Notes under the pieces: generated by a model
The model's database searches: none
What the model saw: the letters and a program-made list of their open reading frames with translations, nothing else
Told to the model about the DNA's origin: nothing
Assembly: GCA_963662155.1 (NCBI GenBank)
Contig: OY759263.1
Location: forward strand, 24,069,571-24,133,570
Source: Lamellibrachia columna
Taxonomy: Eukaryota; Annelida; Polychaeta; Sabellida; Siboglinidae
Direction: 5' to 3'
Length of the DNA: 64,000 bases
Translations under genes and position numbers: made by a program
Part shown: positions 11,884 through 26,573 of the stretch, one piece after another
How positions within the stretch are numbered: the first letter of the stretch is position 1
How the letters are laid out: each line of letters opens with the position of its first letter

Positions 11884-12358
11884 CGAGTTCTGCAAGAACC
11901 GTCGATATCCGCAAGAACCGTCGAGTTCCGCAAGATCCGTCGAGTTCCGCAAGAACCATCGAGTACTGCAAGAACCATCGAGTTTTGTAAGAACCGTCGA
12001 GTTCCGCAAGAACCGTCGAGTTCCGCAAGAACCGTCGAGTTCCGCAAGAACCGTCGAGTTCCGCAAGAACCATCGAGTTCCGCAAGAACCGTCGAGTTCC
12101 GCAAGAACCGTCGAGTTCCGCAAGAACCGTCGAGTTCCGCAAGAACCGTCGAGTTCCGCAAGAACCGTCGAGTTCCGCAAGAACCGTCGAGTTCTGCAAG
12201 AACCATCGAGTTCCGCAAGAACCGTCGAGTTCCGCAAGAACCATCGAGTTTTGCAAGAACCATCGAGTTCTGCAAGAACCATCGAGTTCCGCAAGAACCG
12301 TCGAGTTCCGCAAGAACCGTCGAGTTCTGCAAGAACCTTCGAGTTTTGCAAGAAGCTC
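11884..12358. repeat. 19-bp minisatellite, about 25 units
   Basis: The unit GTTCCGCAAGAACCGTCGA repeats with an exact 19-bp period and a few C/T variants. Because 19 is not a multiple of three, each frame reads through all phases and gives a 19-residue peptide repeat. Both strands are open (plus 11801-12574, minus 11645-12565), which reflects unit composition and not coding. Confidence 0.95.
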
Positions 12359-12384
12359 TGCGAGTTCTACGGCATCGAGATCGG

Positions 12385-14690
12385 CACACTCCGCCACACT
12401 TCGCCTCACTCCGCCACCCTCCATCACACTCCGCCACACTCCGCCACACTCCGCCACACTCCGCCACACTCCGCCACACTCCGCCACACTCGTCACACTC
12501 CGCCAAACCCCGCAACACTCCGCCACACTCGCCACACTCGCCACACTCCGCCACACTCGCCTCACTCGCCATAATCTGCCTCACTCGCCACACTCCGCCA
12601 CACTCGCCACACTCCGCCACACCCCGCCACACCCCGCCACACCCCGCCACACCCCGCCACACTCGCCACACTCCGCCACACTCACCAAACTCAACTCCAC
12701 TCCACATTCGCCATACTCCGCCACACTTGCCACAATAGCCACACTCCGCCACATTTCGCCTCACTCTGCCACAATAGCCACACTCCGCCACATTTCGCCT
12801 CACTCACCCACATTCCGCCACACTCCGCCTCACTCCGCCACACCCCGCCACACTCGCCACACTCCGCCACACTCACCACACTCAACTCCACTCCACATTC
12901 GCCATACTCCGACACACTTGCCACAATAGCCACACTCCGTTATATTTCGCCTCACTCACCCACATTCCGCCACACTCCGCCACACTCTGCCACACTCCGC
13001 CATACTCCGCCCCAATCTGCCACACTCGCCACACTCCGCCCCACCCCGCCACATTCGCCACACTCGCCACACTCTGCCACACCCCGCCACACTCGCCACA
13101 CTCTGCCACACTCCGCCACACTCCGCTTCACTCATCCACACTCCTCCACACTCCGCCACACTCCTCCACACTCCACCACACTCCGCCACACTCCTCCTCA
13201 CTCCGCCACACTCCGCCACACTCCGGCACACTCCGCCTCACTCCGCCACACTCCGCCACACCCCGCCACACTCCGCCACGCTCCGCCACACTCGCCACAC
13301 TCCGCCTCACTCTGCCACACTCCGCCACACTCCGCCACACCCCGCCACACTCCGCCATTCTCGCCACACTCCGCCCCTCACTCACCACACACCGCCACAC
13401 TCCGCCTCACTCCGCCACACTCCGCCACACTCCGCCACACTCACCACACTCCGCCTCACTCCGCCACACTCCGCCTCACTCGCCTAACTCTGCCTCAATC
13501 CGCCTCACTCCGCCACACTACGCCACAATCCGCCACACTCCGCCTCACCCCGCCACACTCCGCCTTACACCGCCTCACTCCTCCACACTCCGCCTCACTC
13601 CTCCACACTCCGCTACACTCCTCCACACTCCGACAAACTCCGCCACACTCCGCCACACTCCGCCACACTCCTCCACACTCCAACACACTCCGCCACCACT
13701 CCGCCACACTCCACCACACTCCGCCACACTCCGCCACACTCCTCCACTCCCGCCACACTCCGCCACACTCCACACTCCGCTTCACTCCTCCACACTCCTC
13801 CACACTCCGCCACACTCCTCCACACTCCACCCACACTCCGCCACACTCCGCCACACTCAGCCACACTCCTCCTCACTCCGGCACACTCCGCCACACTCCG
13901 CCACACTCACCACACTCCGCCTCACTCCGCACACTCCGCCTCATTCCTTACACTCCGCCACACTGCGCCACACTCCGCCACACCCCGCCACACTCGCCTA
14001 ACTCTGCCTCAATCCGCCACACTCCGGAACACTATGCCACAATCCGCCTCACTCCGCCACACTACGCCACACTCCGCCACACTCCGCCTCACCCCGCCAC
14101 ACTCCGCCTTACACCGCCTCACTCCTCCACACTCCGCCTCACTCCTCCACACTCCGCTACACTCCTCCACACTCCGACAAACTCCGCCACACTCCGCCAC
14201 ACTCCGCCACACTCCGCCACACTCCTCCACACTCCAACACACTCCGTCACACTCCGCCACTCTCCGCCACACTCCGCCACACTTCCTCCACACTCCGCCA
14301 CACTCCGCCACACCCCACACTCCGCTTCACCCCTCCACACTCCGCCACACTCCTCACTCCGGCACACTCCGGCACACTCCGCCACACTCCGGCACACTCC
14401 TCCACACTCCGCCACACTCCTCCACACTCCGCCACACTCCGCCACACTCCGCCACACTCCGGCACACTCCGCCACACCCCGCCACACTCCGCCACACTCC
14501 GCCACACTCCGCCACACCCGCCACACTCCGCCATTCTCGCCACACTCCGCCACATTCCCCACACACCGCCACACTCCGCCTCATTCTGCCACACTCCGCC
14601 TCACTCCGCCTCACTCCGCCACACTCCTCCACACTCCGCCACACTCCGCCACACTCCGCCACACTCCGTCACCCTCGCCACACTCCGATA
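12385..14690. repeat. CACTCCGCCA satellite, about 2.3 kb
   Basis: About 230 units of a 10-bp repeat with 9- and 11-bp variants (CACTCGCCA, CACTCCTCCA, CACTCCGCCT), and larger-scale duplications inside the array: 13.50-13.70 kb and 14.06-14.24 kb share a long ordered variant pattern. The same unit in the opposite orientation occurs at 50.97-51.17 kb. Open frames on both strands are repeat translations. Confidence 0.96.
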
Positions 14691-14945
14691 CTGAAATTTC
14701 GCATGGGCTAAGGACATGGAACAGAAATAATCAACACGATCATACGGTGTCAAGCTTTGCGAACTAGTCGTGTTGGTCAAGACAAGCTTGGATCTCAGGT
14801 GAGATCATTACAGGCGACCTCTGATGGTTATATTGGCAGGTAACGTTTGAGCTTAAGTGGAAGTAATATAAGATGTTGGTATGGAACCGTAACTTGCTGT
14901 CACCTGTTGTATTAATTTGAAACTAATGAACTGTTGCATTGGTTT
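14691..14945 (-). pseudogene. Remnant of FReD intron 4 (gene 2)
   Basis: After the satellite, ACTGAAATTTC..GCATG matches 39.02-39.05 kb, and GGTATGGAACCGTAACTTGC followed by TGTCACCTGTTGTATT matches GGTATGAGGCCGTAAAGTGC..TGTCTCCTGTTGTATT at 39.31-39.35 kb, which is intron 4 of FReD gene 4. The exon 4 expected just to the right is missing and replaced by a PIF fragment and (CT)n. Exon 5 is not found on the left. Confidence 0.55.
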
Positions 14946-14960
14946 TCAATTGGTTGAAGA

Positions 14961-15028
14961 GCTCATCATGAAAATTATTGGAGAAAATTCCAATCTGGTT
15001 CACTGGAATTGACGGTAAACCTACAGCG

Positions 15029-15032
<4 letters not shown>
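14961..15032 (+). mobile_element. PIF/Harbinger Myb/SANT 3' fragment, copy 1
   Basis: GAGCTCATCATGAAAATTAT and the following 50 bases are nearly identical to 17908-17980. In the fuller copy this encodes the end of a Myb/SANT-like protein (EELIMKIIGENSN..TGIDGKPTAF). Both copies run straight into (CT)n. Confidence 0.6.
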
Positions 15033-15091
<59 letters not shown>

Positions 15092-15130
15092 CTCTCTCTC
15101 TCTCTCGCTCTCTCTCTCTCTTCTCTCTCT

Positions 15131-15169
<39 letters not shown>

Positions 15170-15462
15170 GCTGCGTGTGTGCGTGTGTTTGTGTGTGTGT
15201 GTGTGTGTGTGGTGTGTGTGCGTGCGTGCGTGCGTGCGTGCGTGTGTGTGTGTGTGGTGTATGTGTGTGTGTGTGTGTGGGGGTGCGTGCGTAGGTGCGT
15301 GTGCGTGTGCGTGTGCGTCTTGCGTGCTGCGTGTGCGTGTGCGTGTGCGTGTGCGTGTGCGTGTGCGTGTGCGTGTGCGTGTGCGTGTGGTGTGCCGTGT
15401 GCGTGTGCGTCGTGCGTGTGCGTGGCGTGCGTGTGCGTGTGTGTGTGTGTGTAGTGTGTTAT
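15033..15462. repeat. (CT)n then (GT)n/(GTGCGT)n
   Basis: Interrupted CT dinucleotides from 15033 to about 15170, then GT, GTGC and GTGCGT repeats to about 15462. Confidence 0.97.
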
Positions 15463-15539
15463 TTGATATCTTCACAAATGCAAATTCAAAAAACATATAT
15501 TAGCTTATCAGTTTAGATGTGTACAAGTATTTTAATTAT

Positions 15540-15730
15540 TAATGAAAACAATGATAAAAATAACTAGTTTTTTAGTGGATTTGTATTTCTTGAGTGCATG
15601 GATGTTTATTAGCTGTGTTTATTACCAATCAGACTTTATCATAGAAACGAGCATCGCAAGGGCATACATTTCCATTTATTTTTCTAAATGTCCTTTTTGT
15701 ACACCTAATTTGTGTTCCTGTTAAACAAAT
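15540..15730 (-). repeat. Dispersed repeat, inverse copy at 39.88-40.03 kb
   Basis: The complement of this stretch matches 39885-40035 in intron 3 of FReD gene 4: TTTAACAGG, GTACAAAAAGGACA, AAATGGAAAT, ATGATAAAGTCTGA, TCAAGAAAT in the same order. Confidence 0.7.
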
Positions 15731-15774
15731 TCAAGCTAAAATGAGTGTGCCTTTTATATTTTTTAATACGAAAT

Positions 15775-16198
15775 CTGCGCATTACTGTGACAAAAACGGA
15801 GGAACTGATAAGTATAGGGAAATTAGCAAAGAAATCAGAAGAATCATGAAAGAAGCCAAATAAAAATGGATAAAAGAACAATGCAGCGAAAAACAAGACA
15901 CTTGAACAAGAACAATAGCACAAGAACATTCCAAGTCGTAGAACATCTGACGAGGGGAGAAGAAAGGAAGATAAACACCATCCAAGACAAGTCAGAAAAA
16001 TGCCTCACGGAAGAATGAGAGATCAATCGATGGACTGTACCGAGTTATACAACAGCCAGACCAAAGGAAATGCAGCAGTATTGGATTGTCATATGCCAGC
16101 TGAATTCATACAAGCTGGGGAGAAGCTGTGAGCAACGTCATCACAGCAATCTGCAATAAGATCTGGCAGACAGGAGATTGGCCTACTCCGTGGACCCA
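15775..16198 (+). pseudogene. RTE-type reverse-transcriptase fragment
   Basis: With several stops and frameshifts the plus strand reads YREISKEIRRIMKEAK, KWIKEQC, a TIQDKSEKCLTEE-like stretch, ERSIDG, and finally AEFIQAGGEAVSNVITAICN and KIWQTGDWPTPWTQS. This is the linker and first RT motifs of RTE/BovB-type elements (AELIQAGGE...CNKIWKTGEWPTPWTQS). The frame ends at the (ACGC)n tract where LVITLPKKGN would follow. Confidence 0.8.
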
Positions 16199-16208
16199 AT
16201 CACACACA

Positions 16209-16291
<83 letters not shown>

Positions 16292-16349
16292 CCGCACGCA
16301 CGCACACACGCACACACGCACGCACGCCACACACGCACGCACGCACACA
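16199..16349. repeat. (ACGC)n microsatellite
   Basis: About 30 units of ACGC/CACG followed by CACA/CACG variants. It breaks the RTE fragment on its left; a dispersed repeat follows on its right. Confidence 0.97.
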
Positions 16350-17060
16350 AATAATACAGTATCTCGAAAACGACCTGAACATATTTTCATGACATTATTT
16401 TTACTGTAGCTTATTCCTCAGAATCAGCTTTAGTCATAGAATGGGAGTATTTGGAGTGTCCTATTCAATATTTAAGTATTACTGAATAGTCAACATTATC
16501 TTCGTAAATGCATATTTTATTCAATTATGACTGGAAGACAAGATTTTCTTGAATATGAATCGCACTAATCATCTCGTTCAATGGCATATTTTGTTCTATA
16601 TAATTAACACAACATAAATAAATGTCTTTTCACTTAAAGTAATTTGATACGACTTCAGAGAGGTGTAATTTGGTCCGTTAAACTGCAAAACAATTCGTAG
16701 ACTGGTTATGTCCACGGTTGTGATGGGGCCAGGCAGAGCGGCTGGGTTGTTCCGTTTCGGCACTAGTCTTCTGACAGATACTTTTTATTTCCCTCCATCC
16801 TGGACAACCTCCAATGAATGTGTTGTCTTATGCGTCGAAGCACCACGACCGATACCAAGAAACATCTCGTGTGGAGACGGACGACCCCTCCACCATGACA
16901 CCTTTTTTGGTCATAAGCCGGGAGATTACCAGAGTCTGCCATACACGCATTTCTGCCTTTGTTGCCATCACCAGGCAAGGAATTTTTTTAGTGTTAGGTT
17001 AGTGCAGTGCGTCTGAGTTAGTCCAGTCGCAATATTCCTTTGCAGTACGTATCGCCGTCA
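16350..17060. repeat. Dispersed repeat, direct copy at 40.22-40.88 kb
   Basis: Same orientation and order as in intron 3 of FReD gene 4: ACTGAATAGTCAAC, TTATTTCCCTCCATCC, GGACAACCTCCAATGAAT, AGGTTAGTGCAGT, CAGTCGCAATATTCC. Open frames (16708-17016 and others) are not conserved between copies. It could be an element or inherited intron 3 sequence of gene 2. Confidence 0.78.
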
Positions 17061-17424
17061 CATGGGTCTTTACCGTGGCCTGCCTCAAAGTAACAGATAT
17101 CAAAAAAGGCTAAATCATCAACTTAGCCTAAACCCTAACCTTACATTTCTGTTTAAGAGCCAACAGTTCAGCGTGCATGACGTTTTGTTTGATGTGGGTT
17201 CTTCATACAACACGTCACAACCATGTACCCATTTAGAAATATAACTCTTAAGAAAGTAAATCCCGCGGTTCCGGTAAAAACGGTTCTGGTCGTTAAGAGT
17301 TTTTTTGCGATACTTGGCTAAGTGATAGGAACCATTCGTAATTACACCCGAAATCATATGTTCTACTTACACAAATTAGCTCATAAATCTAGGGAACCAA
17401 ATATTTCTTCAAAACCGTGGTTCT

Positions 17425-17980
17425 GGGCCCGTATGCACGAAGAGCGGAAACACGCGGATAGCCTCTATCCGCGGCTTGCTATCCGCGTTTAACTCCGGCC
17501 CCCATTTCGTATGCACAAGTCGTAAATATGGTCACGAATAGCTATCCGCATGTGTTTAATGTTATACTGGAAAATTCGGGGTCACGCATGGGATTGTGGA
17601 ACAGTCTCCTACGTCCGTAATCCGAAAATGTAAAAACAAAAAGGGCGAGAAAAGCAAATTTCACTGAGAATGAAATAATAATGATGTTAGAAGAGGTGAA
17701 CCTGGAACAACATGTGCTATTTATGGCCAATATTCAAGCTGTTGCCAATAAGTAGTATTTGGGAGAAAATCACTGCAAAAATAAGTTCAGCGCTCACAAC
17801 AAAAGGCGCAAGATAAATGGAGGGCACTGAAAGGAGCACTGCTAAATCGCAAAAAGAATAAAAGAAAAACAGGTGATGGACCCCCCAGACATACCTTTGC
17901 CGTATGAGGAGCTCATCATGAAAATTATTGGAGAAAATTCCAATCTTTTCACTGGAATTGACGGTAAACCTACAGCGTTC
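17425..17980 (+). mobile_element. Degenerate PIF/Harbinger element with Myb/SANT gene
   Basis: Starts with GGGCCCGTATGCACGAAG, typical of PIF/Harbinger ends, followed by repeated TATCCGCG and CGTATGCAC motifs. From 17640 the plus strand encodes, across several small frameshifts, RKANFTENEIIMMLEEVN, LFMANIQAVANK, WEKITAKISSALTTK, KWRALKGALLNRKKNKRKTG, then PPDIPLPYEELIMKIIGENS and FTGIDGKPTAF. Order and spacing fit the Myb/SANT-like DNA-binding protein that accompanies PIF transposases: three tryptophan-type helices, then a GPP...IIGE..P...GI tail. No DDE transposase is seen and no matching right end; the element is cut by (CT)n. Confidence 0.62.
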
Positions 17981-18463
<483 letters not shown>

Positions 18464-18464
18464 A

Positions 18465-19635
18465 AATTGCCACCGACACCGTGTTACAGTGTAATCATTT
18501 ATTTTTTCTTTGTTTCTTGTGCATTGCGGTCATGTTTACATTAACAATAATAATTCAGAGTTGTATGACCTACAATAAGAACAGTAGCAATACTTGTAAG
18601 TTATTGTCTTATTCAAGCTAATGTACAATAGTAATATTGACATTTAAACTCGCCAGGCTTAGCTAGGTTTAGGCCCTAGTGGGGCACCTTTCAGTTAAGA
18701 TTGTCTACAGAAAATTTAATAATGGCAATAACTTAAAGATCGGTGGGTCGATATCGACATGGACCGATATCAACGGCTATCGAGGCATCACAAACTATGT
18801 TTTAATTTGATGTGATATATATTTCAGCTTCTACGCCCTCAAAATTGTGTGAGTCAAGCCCAAGGCCAGGTTGTTCATACGAGTACCCTGCACATTCAAC
18901 ACCCACCCACCACAGTTGCCCGGCTCCTTCACCCATCAACTTCCCACTTTTGTAATTTCTTGACCATGAATATGAACTAAACTAAATAGAAAAAAAAAGC
19001 AATGACAGTTTTGATGGATAACAAAAACAGAAAGATCTTGCTTGAAATTGAACTGCTTCAACGCGATTTGGAGAAGTAAAATAAGTGAATCTCCTTACTT
19101 TACAAATGTTACAACTTAAAATGTATTTCGAAATAATTTTCCCAATTTTCCTGTTTTGAGAACATACAATACAAAAATTATTATTGTCAAACACACATGT
19201 ACTTATATATTATATTTTTACACCAAATCAGATTTTAATAGCCCACTTTTAAGTAAGTCTGGAAGTCAACCAGTTGTTGTTGGTTCTTTTCATTAATTAA
19301 ATGTTGGCGTTAGTTGGTATATATTTTTGGGCTATGGTTTTTTGTTTTATGGTCAGAGTTATATTTACAAGCCAGCATGCGAAACGCATATACATAGAAA
19401 CGCATATACATAGAAATACATCAAGAACAATTTATTTGTGCATACAAGTAACCACTTTTTAGTTAGTGAAAATTAGCTGTGGAAAAGGCAATTTCCCTTC
19501 ATTTATTTATGCATAGTGTCAACGTTTAGTTAATTACCATTACACATGCCGTAGTGCACATTTTCTAAATGGTATTTTTTGAAGGAATCCACTGGTGTTG
19601 GCTTATTTGCATTGGAGTTCATTTGGAGATTTTAT
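18465..19635. other. No recognisable feature
   Basis: AT-rich, only short open frames, no recognisable RNA or repeat apart from a short CATATACATAGAAA doublet near 19.39 kb. Confidence 0.55.
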
Positions 19636-19639
19636 TATC

Positions 19640-20980
19640 AATGGAAACATGTGCAGTATTGGCTCACTTTTCGTCTAACGTGAGCGGTCACTTCATCTCA
19701 ACGAATTGCTGTGAAATTTTAGCACATATGTTTACTGATTAAACCCCACACAGAGTGTATATAGACAGATGGCATAAACTAGTTATGCAATTGTATCCAA
19801 GTGTTGTGTGGGAGGGCATGGGGCATGAACAGGTCATGCAACAATTGCACCCACGATGTTTTAGCTGTTAGCGTGGTACATTAACGTAATGGCACCGTCC
19901 ATAGATGTTTATTGATTTTGATTGGCTGACGCCGACCATGTGACGTGGTGGGACAGTTATCAAGTGAAGGGTATAAGACGCTAAGTGTATTCAGGGAGGG
20001 GCAAGAACAAACAAATGCGGCATTAGAGTTCGAACAATGATGCCTGGCAAGGCCCGGTATGATGAATGCGCGGTTAATCGCGAAGTCAGCAACCCCTCTA
20101 TAACTTTACTCGCATTGACAACGGCGAGTGAAAACCCAGACAACACGACGCCACACCGGTAATTACAGCGCATTGTTTGACTGTATGCGTTGACCGTCTG
20201 CATCGGATGCACCTCGGTTTCTGCTACCTACTGACTGCTTGCGACTGTTCAGCTATCACTCCGTGTACGACAACAGTGCGTCCGCATGAGCCATATTCAC
20301 GACACATTCGTCGTCTCCACGTCATGTTGACGCCCGAATTAAAGAACGTTCAGCCGACTGTTCAGCTGTCTTCCCCGCACGCGCGGGACACCAGTGCGTC
20401 CGTATCAGCCGTCGTCACGACACGTTCGCCGTCTCCACGACATATTGACGGCTAGCCTACTGTGCGTCCAGCCGACCGTTCAGCTGTCTTCCCCGCGTGC
20501 GACACCAGAGCGTCCGCGTCAGCCGTCGTCACGAAACGTTGCCGTCTCCACGACCTATTGACATCCGGCCTACTGATCGTCCAGCCGACAACGCCGAATG
20601 AGACCCGTACCGCCTGCATATTCAACTGGCGGTGAAACCATGCGAAAGACGGCTATATCAGTTATCGGCCTACTCAACCCAGCGAATTGAAGCGAATGGC
20701 ACTGTTGACTTTGTGCGTCATAGAGATCGCTTCTGTGACTATTCTTGTATTATAAGTGTGCAATACGCATTTCTGCGTGTGACGGGTTTTTAACACTGAT
20801 GTCTGTGTTACTGTCTTGAAGGGGAATAGACCCCAGGGTGAACGTTAAAGTAAACGTAGTTTTCTTTGTTTGTGAGTTTTGAATTTATTACCAACCTGTT
20901 TTAGAGTTAGTGTCTTTATTTCATTTATACCATTTTAAATATGTTTTGATTCATTATAAACATATTCATGTTGATTACCT
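19640..20980 (+). mobile_element. 1.3-kb repeat element with internal 118-bp repeats
   Basis: Matches 35388-36740 in the inverse orientation over its whole length: GCGAATTGCT-like left end, GAGTGTATATAGAC, CAATTGTATCCAAGTGTTGT, a GC-rich core, GTCTTTATTTCATTT, TTTTAAATATGTTTTGATTC and AAACATATTCATGTT at the right end. The GC-rich core is a short minisatellite. No transposase is visible. A non-autonomous element with central tandem repeats is the best reading. Confidence 0.72.
20247..20600 (+). repeat. Three units of a 113-118-bp minisatellite
   Basis: GTTCAGCTGTC-type starts lie at 20247, 20360 and 20478. Each unit carries CGACACCAGTGCGTCCGC, AGCCGTCGTCACGACA, CGTCTCCACGACATATTGAC and GTCCAGCCGAC. 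Strongly GC- and CpG-rich compared with its surroundings. Confidence 0.85.
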
Positions 20981-20994
20981 GACGTTTATAACCA

Positions 20995-21531
<537 letters not shown>

Positions 21532-21935
21532 CACACCCGACACAGAACACATCACACACCACACACGCCACACAAACCACACACACCAAACACATCAAAT
21601 CACACCACACCACAAACCACACAAATGAGCTAGTATACCGTAGTAGATACTATAATATATAGGCTAATTTTTTTCGAGACATGATTCTCAAATGAGACGA
21701 GCGAAAAAAAAATCGACTCGATTATAAACCTAAATCTACCACAAAATATGTTCCTTGTAGTCGATATCTGTTTTACCAAGGAATACGTTTCAAGTAGCAC
21801 GTCGAAGTGTGTAGCTAATACTTTTTTCAATGTGAACTTTAGCTCGTTAGTGTTTTCCGTTGTGCAGCATTAGTGAAATCATCAGGGTTTTTTTTCTATA
21901 CCAACAGGTTGAATGGATTTAGTATTATTCGTTCA

Positions 21936-23930
<1,995 letters not shown>

Positions 23931-24230
23931 ACCGGCGAGTAGAAGGCTCCAGTTATGAACACCGCAGACGTTCACTCAGTTGTCGCGGTCTCGAGCAGTA
24001 ATTGGACTACGTATCGGCCAGTCATCCTGATATGCGCGTCAGTGATCAAACGATTAACTTGACAGCGTTATTTATTCGCGTCAAACTTCCTGTTGCAAGA
24101 TTCATAGCTACACCCTACTGCAAAATGTTGTCAAAGCCGTTACTCTCGGAAGGAATGTTCACCAACAAGACAATTTGGGCAAACGTATGCAGCGTACTGA
24201 TTGGAATCACATTAGCATAAACAAGATTTA
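23931..24230 (-). promoter_or_regulatory. Conserved upstream block of FReD gene 2
   Basis: Homologous to the blocks upstream of genes 1, 3 and 4: GGCCAGTCATCCTGATATGC core, AACTTGACAGCGTT, ACACCCTACTGCAAAATGTT, GGGCAAACGTATGCAGCGTA. The TATA-like core reads GCATATCAGG on the gene strand. Confidence 0.5.
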
Positions 24231-26570
24231 TTAGAACATATCACCCAAACGAGATAAATAAGTAGGGGCAGTGTTTTAGTTCGGATGACAGACTATGCAC
24301 ATGGTGATTTAATATTTGTATTGAGTATATAATGTGCCTTTTTTCACTGCATAATATTTCCTGCAAATACATTGCATTCGTGTAACACATATTTGCGTGA
24401 AAGACTCTAGGTCCCGATATACATATCTACTGAGTCATTGGGGTTACGGTTAACTAAACTCCAGACGCATTCGGTCGTTTTCAGTGAACCGTGTCGACGA
24501 ACCTGTACCAGTGTGTGCTAGATGGCGATGGATTTAGGACTGTGGAGGCCCCTGGGAAATGTTTGACCACTCATCATATCACACCTGTTCTCACCTCTCC
24601 CTACCTTCTACAATGTGGACTTCACAGAACAACACGACTTTCGTTTATAATATAACTCTGCGGCAACAGTTCGTCAGTTAGCACGCTACGACGTAGATGC
24701 ACAACGTGCTATTGGTGTACATTTCTTACGCCAACACTAATGGAGCCATGACCAAAATAAACCTATTCGAATGGCGACCACATATTAACAGTGTACGAAA
24801 CATTACACGAAACATTGATTTTGCACATATGCTTGATGGCTGTATTTCAATGACAATTAATGAGTACTAGTGTAGGAACAAAGATAAAGTAATGCTTTGT
24901 CAACAGCTCGTGACTGACAACGAATAGTGGTTGAGATGTAACCACATATAATATTGTTGAATGCCACAGGAATTCCAGTAACTCAATCCGTTTATCTTTC
25001 GTTACGCATGGATGACCGTATCTCTGCATCTCCAGTCAGGAGTATAAATACCTTACATAAACACAACCGAGTTAGACATTTACGAATTGATAAGTACGAT
25101 CAAAGCTACAATGACAGACCCATTGTCTTTGTAGCTTGCCATGTATGTGAATAATGCGATACTTCCTGCATTCGTGTTCACGACTCAGTTATGGCTAATT
25201 ATATATGTAGTGTTACACGTACTAAAACAGGGTAGGGTAACATAGGTGAAATGGTCCCTATGATGTAATACGCCCCCATCACGTACGAACAATAAAAACT
25301 CTGAAAGTTCAGCAACATAAAGAAAGCTCAGCAACACGAGATAGACTTCATGAAATTACTGTTTTTGTTGTATTTGATATACAGTTTGGTTTAATATTTC
25401 GCCAGTTGTGAAATTGGTGCAACTCTCTACATAACGGTGTAAATCGCGGACTTAATTGGTGACACGATAATATTAGCTTTCGTGTGAGAGGTCATACAAT
25501 AAAACATGGGCGACGGTTTGTTGTGTTTTTTCAATAATATATAACATATATTCGACACTACCTTAATATATTACTATGTGTATGTATCCTTTGAATTTTC
25601 AGAAAATGGTTAATTTTGTTTCACATACGCAATATTATCACAACGGGAAAGTTATTGTCTTACCTCATGGTATAGGGTAAGATAACTCACCTAGGTTGTA
25701 CACTTGCTGAACAACGTTTTCAATCACACTTATCTAACTGCAATATGAATACATTAAATACATGCTAACATAGTTTCTTTGTGTACAATTCAAAACATTT
25801 CGTTAGGGGATCGCCCTGCCCCAGATTACCCTAAGGTATTTTAGTTTGTAAATCTGGTATAGTTTAAAACAGATCACTGCAATGTTACTTCAGGTAAATA
25901 AAAATGAAGATTCACTTTCGTTGCTCAATAATGTCCGTCTTGTTCTGAACGGTGAACAAATACATAATCAGCTAATCTACTATGACTATTTGTATAAAAT
26001 ATAAAATAATACATAGAAAGGTAAATTTTGCTAAGCTGTTGTTAGATTGAGTAATCAACGGAGCGTTATCGAGAACAAACTAATTTTAACTCACCACCTA
26101 GTGGTAGTGAATCTTACGAAGACAGTTAATGTATTACAATCACCAATCTGAAGAATCGATTAGAAAGATACTTAAAACGCTTTCAAATATTCTTGTGACG
26201 GATTATATATTTACTGTGATGCCATAGAGTATAACCTTCGAGCGAATAAAATGGAACAGTTGTGCAAAAATTAGGAGTGAATAATTTTCTTTCCTAAAAT
26301 AATTTCTTTCCCATATAACTGACTGGTTATGTCCTACACCTCACACCTCACTCAGCATACCTCTCATGGGGCGCTGATGTTCATAGATTCCATTCTACAG
26401 GACAAAAACCCATGTGTGACTGATGCGACATTAATTGTGACAGACGCGACATAAAAGACAAGGTTAAAAAAAAATAATCTTTATTTTCAAAGTGTCTCTA
26501 TACTTGGTTGGGATGTTGGTTTACATGATTCAAATCACTTTTTCAGAAAATAGTATGAAGAAGATTACCT
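24231..26570. repeat. Duplicated intergenic block (pair with 28.7-30.7 kb)
   Basis: Up to about 26.1 kb this is collinear with 28.72-30.71 kb: CAGTCGTTTTCAGTGAACCG-like, CCAAATAAACCT, CATCACGTACG, GAAATTGGTGCA, TCAATAATGTCCGTCTT and GAGCGTTATCGA occur in the same order. No coding region is seen. It shows that genes 2 and 3 arose from one segmental duplication. Confidence 0.8.
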
Positions 26571-26573
26571 TGA

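Noticed and set aside
12346..14711. Cys/Gly/Trp-rich and His/Pro/Ser-rich open frames in the 12.4-14.7 kb region
   Set aside because: Translations of the CACTCCGCCA satellite in all frames; no start context, no conserved domain.
16708..17016. 102-codon plus-strand open frame
   Set aside because: It lies in a dispersed repeat whose other copy (40.56-40.85 kb) does not keep the frame.
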